NCBI RefSeq assembly: GCF_029893585.1
Contig: NZ_JARXYX010000011.1
Span: 181,458-245,457, forward strand
DNA: 64,000 nt
DNA from: Streptomyces sp. LBL
GTDB lineage: Bacteria; Actinomycetota; Actinomycetes; Streptomycetales; Streptomycetaceae
Reading direction: 5' to 3'
Shown here: positions 46,379-55,156 of the stretch, in pieces
How positions within the stretch are numbered: position 1 is the stretch's first letter
How the letters are laid out: each line of letters starts with the position of its first letter
Made by a program: the position numbers and the translations under genes
The notes under the pieces: generated by a model
What the model saw: only the letters and a program-made list of their open reading frames with translations
Told to the model about the DNA's origin: nothing
The model's database searches: none

Positions 46379-47380
46379 TCAGGCCTCGATGCTGTTCTTC
46401 GCGGCGCCTTCGCTCTGCGCCTGCGCCGCCGCGGCTGCCGCCTGCTTCCTGGATGCCCTCAGGCTGGTGATCGTGGTGACGATCAGGACGGCGCAGATCA
46501 CGCCGAGGGAGACCGGGATGCTGATCTCCGGGACATGGACCCCCGACTCGTGCAGTGCGTGCAGGACCAGCTTGACGCCGATGAAGCCCAGGATGATCGA
46601 CAGACCGTAGCTGAGGTGGACCAGCTTCCTCAGTAGGCCGCCGATGAGGAAGTACAGCTGCCTCAGGCCCATCAGGGCAAAGGCATTGGCCGTGAAGACG
46701 ATGTACGGGTCCTGGGTCAGACCGAAGATCGCGGGGATCGAGTCGAGCGCGAAGAGCACGTCCGTGGTGCCGATCGCGAGCATCACGACCAGCATCGGGG
46801 TCATGACCCGCTTGCCGTTCTCCTGGATCCACAGCTTGGTGCCGTGGTACCGGTCGGCCACACCGAAGCGTCGCTCGACGGCCTTGAGCAGCTTGTTCTC
46901 CTCGAATTCCTCGTCCTCCTCGTCGGCCCGGGCCTCCTGGATGAGCTTCCAGGCGGTATAGATCAGGAAGGCGCCGAAGAGATAGAAGACCCACGCGAAG
47001 CTGGCGAGGATGGCGGCGCCCGCGGCGATGAAGATCGCTCGCAGGACCAGGGCTATGAGGACACCGACGAGGAGCACCCGCTGCTGGTACTGCGAGGGCA
47101 CAGCGAACTTCGCCATGATCAGGACGAAGACGAAGAGGTTGTCGACGCTCAGCGACTTCTCGGTGATGAAGCCCGCGAAGAACTCGCCGCCCGGCTGGCC
47201 GCCACCGAAGATCATCAAACCGAGCCCGAAGAGGCCTGCCAGGGCGATCCAGACGACGGTCCAGATCCCGGCTTCCTTGATGGACACGTCGTGCGGCTTG
47301 CGGCCGATGAAGAAGTCCATCGCGATGAGCGCGGCCAGGCCCACGATCGTCAGGACCCACAGGGTCGGGGAAACATTCAC
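46379..47380 (-). CDS. terC: TerC-family integral membrane protein
   Basis: 333 aa from GTG 47380 behind GGAGG. About nine membrane helices with the TerC signatures ITEKSLSVDNLFVFVLIM (conserved acidic residue in SVDN) and GTTDVLFALDSIPAIFGLT, residues thought to bind metal within the membrane. An acidic cytoplasmic loop EARADEEDEEFEENKL lies in the middle. TerC proteins belong to tellurite-resistance and metal-homeostasis (manganese export) systems. It lies 225 bp downstream of the TerD/FtsK-like gene and terD, all on the same strand. Confidence 0.95.
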   Translation of the reverse strand: MNVSPTLWVLTIVGLAALIAMDFFIGRKPHDVSIKEAGIWTVVWIALAGLFGLGLMIFGGGQPGGEFFAGFITEKSLSVDNLFVFVLIMAKFAVPSQYQQRVLLVGVLIALVLRAIFIAAGAAILASFAWVFYLFGAFLIYTAWKLIQEARADEEDEEFEENKLLKAVERRFGVADRYHGTKLWIQENGKRVMTPMLVVMLAIGTTDVLFALDSIPAIFGLTQDPYIVFTANAFALMGLRQLYFLIGGLLRKLVHLSYGLSIILGFIGVKLVLHALHESGVHVPEISIPVSLGVICAVLIVTTITSLRASRKQAAAAAAQAQSEGAAKNSIEA

Positions 47381-47604
47381 TGCGCCTCCAGCATACGTAA
47401 CGGCAAGTAACCAGCGTCGTCGCGCTGCCGGAGGTCTCTTCCACCCAAGGTGGGCCGGCGCCCCGGGATCTGGCCTGATCCGTATTGACGGGTACGCCGC
47501 AGTCGACAGGGAGTACTCCCCTCCGTGAGGAAAACGGTACCCAATCACCAAGGAAAGGTAAAGCGATTGGCAAAAGGAAGGTCAAAATCCCATGTCAGGT
47601 CGCT

Positions 47605-49674
47605 TTACGTACCCTTGGTACGGGACCTCGCCACCTCGGCCAGCACCTGCTGGAGCACCTGACTGCCGGGCGGCACGAGGGCCGGTTCGTATGTCCAGGC
47701 GTGTCCCACCCAGGGATCGGCGAGATGATTGTCGGGCACCGGTGTGAGGCGTAGCAGAGAGCGCCACAGCGGGTCGAGCAGCGGACCGTAACCGGAGGCC
47801 TCCTCACGGTCCGCGACCATCATCAGATGGACGCCGACTGCCGGGCCCTCGTCCGCGAGGTAGCGCAGCTGGTTCACGGCACGGTCGTCGAAGCCGTGCG
47901 GGAAGTCGTTGACGATCAGCAGCTGCTCGGCGGTGTCGAGGCCAGGAGGGAGTGAATCGGCAACGCCACCGCCTATCGCCATCTGCAGCAGGTCGACACG
48001 CTGGGTCAGGCGGGCCAGGGTGTCCGCCACGCCCGCTGCTCCGATCGCGGGCGGCGCCGCGAGGACACCGGCCTGCACCAGCGGAACGAGCACCTGCGCT
48101 CCGGCACCCGCGGGGTCGATGACATGCACGGTGAACTCGCCCGCGGGGTAGACCGCGAGCAGCCGGGCCGCGTGTGCCACCGCCGTCTCCATCGCAAGGC
48201 GGCGCAGGTCGTGGGTGTCGGTGAACGAGCCGTCGAGCGATCCGGCTCCGCCGTCGATCCACAGACCCCGTTCCAGGGGGAGGCGGACCAGCATCGGTAT
48301 CCGTAGGTCGGCGGCCTCGGGGAGGTGGAGGTCACCCACCCGCAGGGCCATGGGGATCTCCATCGGCACGCGATAGGCATGCCACACGGGGTTGTCCCAG
48401 CGCGCATACGCCGGCGGCAGCGCGGGCTCGACGACCTCGGCCTCGGCGGCGAGCTGGGCGAGGTCCCGGTCCAGAGCCGCCCTGGCCTGGTCGACGAGTC
48501 GGGCCTGCCTGGCGACGGCGGCCTCGCGCGCGGCGTCGCCCTGTCCGCCGATCCGGCTGCGCGGGTCGGACAGGGCCTGGTCGAGTTCCTTCTCCATGCG
48601 CGCGTCGGCGAAGTCGACCGCGCTGCGGTACGCGGCCGTGGTCCGGGCCAGGTCCTCGAACATGCCCCACACCTGGTTGTAGAGCCGCTCTTCCATCGAC
48701 CAGCCGGTCGCGTCGCCGGCCACCGGCGTCGCGGGCTGCCCGGGCTGAGCCGGAGGCGCGGTCGGCGGTGGCGGGGCCGCGTTCTGCCGACGCGGGTGGC
48801 TGTAGTCGATCGGGCCGTCGGTGGTGGGGCCGGAGGGCTGGGTCACGGCGGAGGGGTCGGTCGGTGCGTGCCCCTCGTACCGAGAGGTGGACTGCGGCGG
48901 TGCACCGGCCGCCGGTGTGCCCTGTGGGTCGTAGGGAGAGGCGGGTTGTTGCGGTGCGCCCGGGGCCGAGCTCCCGTAGGGCGGCATCGGCTGTGGTGGT
49001 ACGGGGCCGGGAGTGCCCTGGGGTGGCGAACCGCCCTGGTCGGCACCGGGCGTCGATGCGGCCGCCCGTTGGGAGCGGTCGGCGTCCGCCGGGCGGGGCA
49101 GGGCCTGAACCGAGCGGGCAAGGCCGCGGGCGACCGCTTCGTTGATGCCGCTCGCGAGTTGGTGGGCCTGGGCCAGTCCCTGGTCGGTGAGGAGTTCGGC
49201 GAGGCCGCCCGCGTATCCCTGGCCTACGGCTCGTACCTTCCAGGCACCCTGTCGGCGGTAGAGCTCCAGGGCGACGAGGGCCGACTCGACGTCCAGACCC
49301 GTGATCGTGTAACTGGCGATCTCGCTGCCGTCCAGGCCGGTGACCACGATGAACGGGGCGGTGACGGCGCCGAAACGGACAGGGCCCCCGGTACCCGGTG
49401 CGGGCAGTGCGAGCAGCACGCTGACCCGGTGCACGGCCTCGGGCAATGCGCCGAGATCGACGGCGAGGCGATGGTCGGACGCCGCCTGCCGGGAGACCTC
49501 CAGCCCCGGCAGGGTGGGGGCTCCCGGGTGGGCTACCCACTCGACGCCGGGGATCTTGCCGCGCTCGTCGCCGATCGTGGCTCCCGCCACGACCGGCGTA
49601 CCGGCCGAGACCCGGATCTCCAGACGGACCTGGGAGAGCGGGTGGTTCTGCCCCCGCACCAGCTCGGCCGTCAT
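47605..49674 (-). CDS. TerD-domain protein fused to an FtsK/HerA-like ATPase-fold region
   Basis: 689 aa. Residues 1 to about 175 form a TerD/TerA-like domain (LSQVRLEIRVSAGTPV, DHRLAVDLGALPEAVHRVSVLLAL, FIVVTGLDGSEIASYTI). Residues about 195-330 are a Pro/Gln/Ser-rich linker. After a helical part (about 335-430) the C-terminus resembles an FtsK/EccC core: VPMEIPMALRVGDLHLPEAA, FTVHVIDPAGAG, LLIVNDFPHGFDDRAVNQLR and GVHLMMVADREE. The place of Walker A reads GLWIDGGAGSLDG with no GKT, so it is likely catalytically dead or a nucleotide sensor. It is 52 bp downstream of terD. Predicted Ter-complex scaffold. Confidence 0.82.
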   Translation of the reverse strand: MTAELVRGQNHPLSQVRLEIRVSAGTPVVAGATIGDERGKIPGVEWVAHPGAPTLPGLEVSRQAASDHRLAVDLGALPEAVHRVSVLLALPAPGTGGPVRFGAVTAPFIVVTGLDGSEIASYTITGLDVESALVALELYRRQGAWKVRAVGQGYAGGLAELLTDQGLAQAHQLASGINEAVARGLARSVQALPRPADADRSQRAAASTPGADQGGSPPQGTPGPVPPQPMPPYGSSAPGAPQQPASPYDPQGTPAAGAPPQSTSRYEGHAPTDPSAVTQPSGPTTDGPIDYSHPRRQNAAPPPPTAPPAQPGQPATPVAGDATGWSMEERLYNQVWGMFEDLARTTAAYRSAVDFADARMEKELDQALSDPRSRIGGQGDAAREAAVARQARLVDQARAALDRDLAQLAAEAEVVEPALPPAYARWDNPVWHAYRVPMEIPMALRVGDLHLPEAADLRIPMLVRLPLERGLWIDGGAGSLDGSFTDTHDLRRLAMETAVAHAARLLAVYPAGEFTVHVIDPAGAGAQVLVPLVQAGVLAAPPAIGAAGVADTLARLTQRVDLLQMAIGGGVADSLPPGLDTAEQLLIVNDFPHGFDDRAVNQLRYLADEGPAVGVHLMMVADREEASGYGPLLDPLWRSLLRLTPVPDNHLADPWVGHAWTYEPALVPPGSQVLQQVLAEVARSRTKGT

Positions 49675-49726
49675 CGCCTTGGTCCCCCTGTGTTTCGCTG
49701 TGTCGTGTCGGGAGCCGCTCGCGGCC

Positions 49727-50338
49727 CTACAGGTGCGGCAGGATCGCCGGCATCAGGTCCTGGAAGGTGCGGCCGTTGGCCGGGGTGCCGAGGGCCGTCA
49801 TCGTCCAGCCCGGGCCCGTGCGGTGCACCTTGGCCATGATCTGGGCCGTGTACGCGCCACCGCCCGCGAGCGTGTAGCGGGCGAGTTCCTGGCCGTTGGT
49901 CTCGTCGACGAGGCGGCAGAACGCGTTCTGCACTTCCTGGAAGGTCTGGCCCGTGAACGAGTTCACGGTGAAGACGATCTGGTCGATGTGGACCGGCACC
50001 CGCGACAGGTCGACGAGGATCGCTTCGTCGTCGCCCCCCTGGCCGACACCGCCGACGAGGTTGTCGCCGGTGTGGCGCACCGAGCCGTCATCGCTCACCA
50101 GGTGACGGAAGAACACGACGTCGAGCGGCTGCTTGTCAGCGAAGAGCACCGCGGAGGCGTCCAGGTCGATCTCCCGAGTGCGCGAACCGAAGAGACCGCG
50201 CCGGGGAGCCGCCTGCCAGCCGAGCCCCATACGCACCGCGGTGAGGCTGCCCCCGTCGCTCTTCTGCAAGCTGATGGCCTGACCCTTGGTCAGATTCACG
50301 CCGCCGCCGGGCGCGCCGCCCTTGGATACGTCCACCAC
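49727..50338 (-). CDS. terD: TerD-family protein
   Basis: 203 aa from GTG 50338 (GTG 50335 also possible), behind GAGAGGGG. TerD domain hallmarks: VSKGGAPGGGVNLTKGQAISLQ at the N-terminus, LDASAVLFADKQPLDVVFFRHLVSDDGSVRHTGDN with the calcium-binding acidic residues, GGDDEAILVDLSRVP, and ELARYTLAGGGAYTAQIMAKVHR. TerD proteins bind calcium and act in stress and tellurite resistance. First gene of a terD, TerD/FtsK-like, terC set. Upstream is CTGTCAGTG-N8-TAAGGT, the DNA-damage promoter form seen at the neighbouring uvrB. Confidence 0.95.
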   Translation of the reverse strand: MVDVSKGGAPGGGVNLTKGQAISLQKSDGGSLTAVRMGLGWQAAPRRGLFGSRTREIDLDASAVLFADKQPLDVVFFRHLVSDDGSVRHTGDNLVGGVGQGGDDEAILVDLSRVPVHIDQIVFTVNSFTGQTFQEVQNAFCRLVDETNGQELARYTLAGGGAYTAQIMAKVHRTGPGWTMTALGTPANGRTFQDLMPAILPHL

Positions 50339-50393
50339 GCGCTGGTCCCCTCTCGTGTTTCCCCTGTTGCCGCGGGATCCGCGGATGTCCAGA

Positions 50394-50416
50394 ACCTTAC
50401 GCAGAGCCACTGACAG
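50394..50416 (-). promoter_or_regulatory. PafBC-type DNA-damage promoter of terD
   Basis: CTGTCAGTG, 8 nt, TAAGGT on the minus strand. Eight of nine bases match the upstream element of uvrA, uvrB and ogt, with the same spacing. The start point would be near 50387, a 50-nt leader. Confidence 0.68.
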
Positions 50417-50679
50417 TGACGCACCCTTGGCCGCACTTTGTGTCGGTCTTGCAACACAGCATGTGCCCGTCGTGCCCGCGGCGGGCGGGAAACCGCCGGA
50501 CGTGGGGTTGTGAGCGGCGCGGTGGCAGTGGGGGCTGGGACGCGGGCCAGGGAAGCGGGGGCGGGCACTCGGCGCGCGGAACTCCGGGCGGGGACGGCGG
50601 GGGTGCGGGCGGGAAGGCGGGCGCCGGGCCTGGCAGGACGCCGGCCGATGTGCGGTCGGCGGGCGCCCACGCTGGACGG
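50417..50679. other. Spacer between uvrB and terD, no gene
   Basis: 263 bp, very G-rich on the plus strand (GGGGGCTGGGACGCGGG-like runs). No supported ORF and no clear terminator stem. Confidence 0.4.
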
Positions 50680-52818
50680 TCAGGCCAGCCCGGCCTCCCT
50701 CATCTGACGCAGTTCCTTCTTCATCTCGTGGACCTCGTCACGCAGTCGGGCCGCGATCTCGAACTGGAGGTCGGCGGCCGCGGCGCGCATGCGCTCGGCC
50801 ATCTCCTCGATCTGCTCGGCGAGTTCGGCCGCGGGACGGTCGGTCGGAACCTTCTCCTTGGCCTTGCCCTTGGCGGCCTTCGCGCCCTTGGCCGCCTCGT
50901 TGCCCAGGGCGGGCACCGGGGCCTTGGCACCCTTGCCGTCCTTCAGCTTGCGGTAGCCGGAACCGAGCAGCTGCTCCGTGTCGACGTCCTCGCGGGCGAT
51001 CTGCGCCACGATGTCGTTGATCTTCTTTCGGAGCGGCTGGGGGTCGATGCCCCGCTCCGTGTTGTACGCGACCTGCTTCTCCCGGCGGCGGTTGGTCTCC
51101 TCGATGGCCTTCTCCATCGCCGGGGTGATCTTGTCGGCGTACATGTGGACCTGGCCGGAGACGTTGCGCGCCGCGCGGCCGATGGTCTGGATGAGGGAGG
51201 TGCCGGAGCGCAGGAAGCCCTCCTTGTCGGCGTCGAGGATCGCCACCAGGGAGACCTCGGGCAGGTCGAGGCCCTCGCGGAGGAGGTTGATGCCGACGAG
51301 GACGTCGAATTCACCGGCGCGCAGCTCTCGCAGCAGCTCCACACGGCGCAGGGTGTCGACGTCGCTGTGGAGATAGCGCACCTGGATGCCGAGTTCCAGG
51401 AAGTAGTCGGTGAGGTCCTCGGCCATCTTCTTGGTGAGCGTGGTGACCAGGACTCGCTCGTCCTTCTCGGTGCGTTTGCGGATCTCGTGCACCAGGTCGT
51501 CGATCTGGCCCTCGGTGGGCTTGACGACGACCTCCGGGTCGATGAGGCCGGTCGGACGGATGATCTGCTCGACGACGCCGTCACCGCGGGAGAACTCGTA
51601 CTTGCCCGGGGTGGCGGACAGGTAGACGGTCTGCTCGATGCGCTCCTGGAACTCCTCCCACTTCAAGGGGCGGTTGTCCAGGGCGGAGGGCAGTCGGAAG
51701 CCGTGGTCTACGAGGGTGCGCTTGCGGGAGGCGTCGCCTTCGTACATGGCGCCGATCTGCGGAACGGTGACATGGGACTCGTCGATGACGAGCAGGAAGT
51801 CGTCCGGGAAGTAGTCCAGCAGGGTGTTCGGCGGGGAGCCGGGCAGGCGGCCGTCGAAGTGCATCGAGTAGTTCTCGACACCGGAGCACGAGCCGATCTG
51901 ACGGAGCATCTCGAGGTCGTACGTCGTGCGCATCCTCAGGCGCTGGGCCTCCAGGAGCTTGCCCTGCTTCTCCAGCTCGGCCAGACGCTCCCCCAGTTCC
52001 TTCTCGATGTCGTTGGCGGCCCGCTCCAAGCGCTCGGGTCCGGCGACGTAGTGGGAGGCAGGGAAGACGTACAGCTGCTCGTCGTCGCTGATGATCTCGC
52101 CGGTGAGTGGGTGCAGGGTGGACAGCGCCTCGATCTCGTCACCGAACATCTCGATGCGGACGGCGAGCTCCTCGTAGACCGGGAAGATCTCGATGGTGTC
52201 ACCACGGACGCGGAACGTGCCCCGGCTGAAGGCCACGTCGTTGCGCGTGTACTGGATGTCCACGAAGCGGCGCAGCAGGTCGTCCCGGTCGATCTCGGCG
52301 CCGACCCGGAGGGGGACCATCCGGTCCACGTACTCCTGAGGTGTACCGAGGCCGTAGATGCAGGAGACCGAGGCGACCACGACGACGTCACGGCGGGTGA
52401 GCAGCGAGTTGGTGGCGGAGTGGCGCAGCCGCTCGACCTCCTCGTTGATCGAGGAGTCCTTCTCGATGTATGTGTCCGACTGCGGGACGTACGCCTCGGG
52501 CTGGTAGTAGTCGTAGTACGAGACGAAGTACTCGACCGCGTTGTTCGGCAGCAGCTCGCGGAACTCGTTCGCCAGCTGGGCGGCCAGCGTCTTGTTCGGC
52601 GCCATCACCAAGGTGGGACGCTGGAGCTTCTCGATCATCCAGGCGGTGGTGGCGGACTTGCCGGTGCCGGTCGCGCCGAGCAGTACGACGTCTTTCTCGC
52701 CGGCCTCGACGCGTCGGGCCAGCTCGGCGATGGCCGCCGGCTGGTCGCCGCTGGGCTGGTAGGAACTGACGACCTCGAAAGGCGCCACCGTGCGTTCGAT
52801 GTGGGAAACGGGCCGCAT
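50680..52818 (-). CDS. uvrB: UvrB, excinuclease ABC subunit B
   Basis: 712 aa from ATG 52818 (MRPVSHIERT). Damage-verifying helicase of nucleotide excision repair. Motif I GATGTGKSATTAW, the beta-hairpin SCIYGLGTPQEYVDRM, the DEAH-type VIDESHVTVPQIGAMYEGD, QTVYLSATPG, motif VI QTIGRAARN, and a C-terminal UVR domain that binds UvrC (EIAARLRDEVHEMKKELRQM). A Lys/Ala-rich linker (KGAKAAKGKAKEK) precedes the UVR domain. The -10 TACGGT lies 7 nt before the ATG, so the mRNA is probably leaderless, and the promoter has the DNA-damage form. Confidence 0.97.
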   Translation of the reverse strand: MRPVSHIERTVAPFEVVSSYQPSGDQPAAIAELARRVEAGEKDVVLLGATGTGKSATTAWMIEKLQRPTLVMAPNKTLAAQLANEFRELLPNNAVEYFVSYYDYYQPEAYVPQSDTYIEKDSSINEEVERLRHSATNSLLTRRDVVVVASVSCIYGLGTPQEYVDRMVPLRVGAEIDRDDLLRRFVDIQYTRNDVAFSRGTFRVRGDTIEIFPVYEELAVRIEMFGDEIEALSTLHPLTGEIISDDEQLYVFPASHYVAGPERLERAANDIEKELGERLAELEKQGKLLEAQRLRMRTTYDLEMLRQIGSCSGVENYSMHFDGRLPGSPPNTLLDYFPDDFLLVIDESHVTVPQIGAMYEGDASRKRTLVDHGFRLPSALDNRPLKWEEFQERIEQTVYLSATPGKYEFSRGDGVVEQIIRPTGLIDPEVVVKPTEGQIDDLVHEIRKRTEKDERVLVTTLTKKMAEDLTDYFLELGIQVRYLHSDVDTLRRVELLRELRAGEFDVLVGINLLREGLDLPEVSLVAILDADKEGFLRSGTSLIQTIGRAARNVSGQVHMYADKITPAMEKAIEETNRRREKQVAYNTERGIDPQPLRKKINDIVAQIAREDVDTEQLLGSGYRKLKDGKGAKAPVPALGNEAAKGAKAAKGKAKEKVPTDRPAAELAEQIEEMAERMRAAAADLQFEIAARLRDEVHEMKKELRQMREAGLA

Positions 52819-52825
52819 GTCATCC

Positions 52826-52848
52826 ACCGTACGACCCCCCACTGACAA
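52826..52848 (-). promoter_or_regulatory. PafBC-type DNA-damage promoter of uvrB (leaderless)
   Basis: TTGTCAGTG, 8 nt, TACGGT on the minus strand, then 7 nt to ATG 52818. Confidence 0.8.
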
Positions 52849-53116
52849 CGCGGACCGATCAGCGGTTTTACGGAGGGGGTAGGCCGGAGTCTTCACGGCA
52901 CGACCGGCCGGGACGGGACTGGACGAGGCGGGGTGTGCGGTCTCGGGGCGATGCCGGGCGGCGGCCAGAGGGGTCGGGGCGGCTGCGGGCCAGGATCCTC
53001 CGGCGGGCCGGGCGTGGGGTGCGCAGGTGTGGCTGGCGGGCTTGCGGGCGGGACGGCCTTCCGAGGCGGGCGGGCTCCGGGGCCACGGGACCCCCTGGGG
53101 AGTTGCGGGGGGCTCG

Positions 53117-53980
53117 TCAGCGGTTTTGCGGGGTGCGGGAGCCGTGCTCCGCGTGGCGGCGCGCGCGGAGCACGGGGTGGCGAGAGGTGGGCTGGGAAAT
53201 GAGTTCCCGCGCGGGGACGCCCGGCTTGTGGTCGGCGGGGGTCCAGACGGGCTTCCCCATGACCATCAGCGGGTCGAACAGCACGACGACACCCGCGAGC
53301 AGCAGGAAGGCGAGCGGGCCGATCATCATGGGCGCCAGCAGGGAGGCGGGGGAGTCACCCGAGGCGGGGGCCGTGCCGTGGAGATGGACTCTGAGGGCGG
53401 CCATCCCCATGTAGTGCATACCAGTGACGGCGAGCCCCATGATCATGCTCGCACCCACGCTCCACAGGAACCCCCTGACCTGCCCGGCGGCCCAGAGCGC
53501 GACGGTGGCGGCGGCGACCGCTATGACGACCGAGGCGGCCACAGTGACCGTGTTGTACTCCAGCTTGCCGTTGAAGCGCATGCCGGCCATGCCCAGGTAG
53601 TGCATGGAGGCGATCCCCAGACCGGTGATGGCGCCCCCCGTCATCAGGGCCGTTCCACGTGCCCCCTTGTAGCCGACGATGAAGATCCCGACGCCGACCA
53701 TGACGATGGCGACGCCCAGGCTGGCGAATGTCATGGGCTTGTCGTAGTGGATCGGCGCCTGTCGGACTTTGAAGCCCATCATCGCGATGAAGTGCATGGT
53801 CCATATGCCGGAGCCGATCGCGGCCGAGCCCAGGGCGAGCCAGCCTGGCCGCCAGGAGTTGCTGACGAGCATGGACCGGGTGGTGCAGCGCAGCCCCAGC
53901 GCGCCGCCCAGGCAGGCCATGAGGTAGGCCACCACCGGTGTGACGAGTCCGTAGCTGAATCCGTCGACCGTGCCTTGCAT
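53117..53980 (-). CDS. MHYT-domain integral membrane sensor protein
   Basis: 287 aa from ATG 53980 (MQGTVDGFSYG). Seven membrane helices with the three MHYT repeats: MHFIAMM near residue 62, MHYLGM near 122 and MHYMGM near 195. The conserved Met and His residues are proposed to bind copper for sensing O2, CO or NO. No GGDEF, EAL, kinase or other output domain is attached; the C-terminal 45 residues are a short cytosolic tail. Monocistronic, 137 bp past the uvrB promoter and divergent from ogt. Its partner is unknown. Confidence 0.9.
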   Translation of the reverse strand: MQGTVDGFSYGLVTPVVAYLMACLGGALGLRCTTRSMLVSNSWRPGWLALGSAAIGSGIWTMHFIAMMGFKVRQAPIHYDKPMTFASLGVAIVMVGVGIFIVGYKGARGTALMTGGAITGLGIASMHYLGMAGMRFNGKLEYNTVTVAASVVIAVAAATVALWAAGQVRGFLWSVGASMIMGLAVTGMHYMGMAALRVHLHGTAPASGDSPASLLAPMMIGPLAFLLLAGVVVLFDPLMVMGKPVWTPADHKPGVPARELISQPTSRHPVLRARRHAEHGSRTPQNR

Positions 53981-54408
53981 GCGCGGCTGCCCTTCCGCCT
54001 TCTGACGTCCCGGAATTTCCCGACGTGCACCCCTTCCCAGGACCGTCCGAGCGGTCAGGGCTGAGGCAGAGAGTATGACCCCCACCGGAATGGTCGAACG
54101 ATTTTCCGGCAAAGAAACACGCCCTTGCCCCAGTTGTGTGGCACCCGTGAGCGGACTTGGCGCAACTCCATTCAAGTTGTGGTCATTCTGCGCCCCTCTG
54201 CCGTTGACCCTCTGCTACTTCACGGCGGCCGAGATCGCGCGGCTCGACACGGGGAGCTGGTTCGGCCCCGCGTACGCGGGCGCGCGCGGCCGACGCTCCG
54301 GCATACGTGCACCGGGTCGAGCTGCACCACCAGAAGCTGCTCCTGGAGACTGCCGGCCGTCTGAGTCCCGTCAGGGGGTGGGGGCCGCGTTTCGCCGCTC
54401 TCCGGGCG
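53981..54408. other. Spacer between MHYT and ogt genes, no gene
   Basis: About 430 bp. 54060-54200 is markedly less GC-rich and contains promoter-like sequence. A + ORF at 54125-54364 has Arg-rich, unrecognisable sequence and is rejected. Confidence 0.5.
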
Positions 54409-54431
54409 TTGTCAGTGGTGCGCCGTACCGT
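54409..54431 (+). promoter_or_regulatory. PafBC-type DNA-damage promoter of ogt (leaderless)
   Basis: TTGTCAGTG, 8 nt, TACCGT, then exactly 7 nt to ATG 54439. Confidence 0.8.
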
Positions 54432-54438
54432 GGGTCGC

Positions 54439-54993
54439 ATGAACAGCGATGGGCAGTACGAGCAGCGGGTCGTGTGGACCGTCGTCGCCACCGGCATCGG
54501 TCCGCTGCTGCTGGCCGCGACCCGTGAAGGCCTGGTCAACGTCGTCTTCCACGCCACGGACGCGGTGCGCGACAAGGCGCTCGACCGGCTCGGGTCCCGG
54601 CTGGGCTGTGAGCCGGTCGAGGCACCCGGCTCCCCGCTGCTGGCCGAGGCGATACACCAGGTGGAGGCGTACTTCGCGGGTGAGCGGCACGATTTCGAAC
54701 TGCCCCTGGACTGGTCGCTGAGTTCGGGCTTCAACCAGCAGGTGCTGCGCGAACTCGCCGCCGGCGTGCCGTACGGCTCGGTCGTCGGGTACGGCAGTCT
54801 GGCCGGCCGGGTCGGCCAGCCGGGCGCCGCCCAGGCGGTGGGGGTGGCGATGGGCTCCAATCCGCTGCCGGTCGTCGTGCCCTGCCATCGGGTCGTCGAG
54901 AGCGACGGCGGCATCGGCGGCTTCGGGGGCGGTCTGGAGACCAAGCGGAAGCTCCTCGCGCTGGAGGGGATACTGCCCGAGCCGCTGTTCTGA
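54439..54993 (+). CDS. ogt: Methylated-DNA-protein-cysteine methyltransferase
   Basis: 184 aa. Suicide repair protein that takes the methyl group from O6-methylguanine onto its own cysteine. The acceptor motif PCHRVV has C149, followed by the conserved GGIGGFGGGLETKRKLLALEG. An N-terminal RNase-H-like part (GPLLLAATREGLVNVVFHA) is as in Ogt/Ada-C proteins. The upstream in-frame ATG (54307) is rejected because the promoter boxes point to a leaderless mRNA starting at 54439. Regulation by the damage promoter fits its job. Confidence 0.95.
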   Translation: MNSDGQYEQRVVWTVVATGIGPLLLAATREGLVNVVFHATDAVRDKALDRLGSRLGCEPVEAPGSPLLAEAIHQVEAYFAGERHDFELPLDWSLSSGFNQQVLRELAAGVPYGSVVGYGSLAGRVGQPGAAQAVGVAMGSNPLPVVVPCHRVVESDGGIGGFGGGLETKRKLLALEGILPEPLF

Positions 54994-55113
54994 GCCCTCG
55001 GATGCCGTCTCCCGCGGCCCGCCACTCCGTCGACGGAGTTCGACGCGCGAGCCGCACCTACGTGCTCGCTCCGCACGGTGCGTTGAACCGCGTACAGCCG
55101 GTTTGAGTCCATG

Positions 55114-55145
55114 GAGGGGGCCACGCACGCGCGCGTCGCCCCCTC
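55114..55145. terminator. Hairpin between convergent ogt and VOC genes
   Basis: GAGGGGGC / GCCCCCTC, a perfect 8-bp stem with a GC-rich 16-nt loop that can pair further. Twelve bp from the VOC gene stop. Confidence 0.7.
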
Positions 55146-55156
55146 GCGCGCCAGTG

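Noticed and set aside
54125..54364. 79-aa ORF between the MHYT gene and ogt
   Set aside because: Unrecognisable Arg-rich sequence, no ribosome site, and it lies over the ogt promoter approach.
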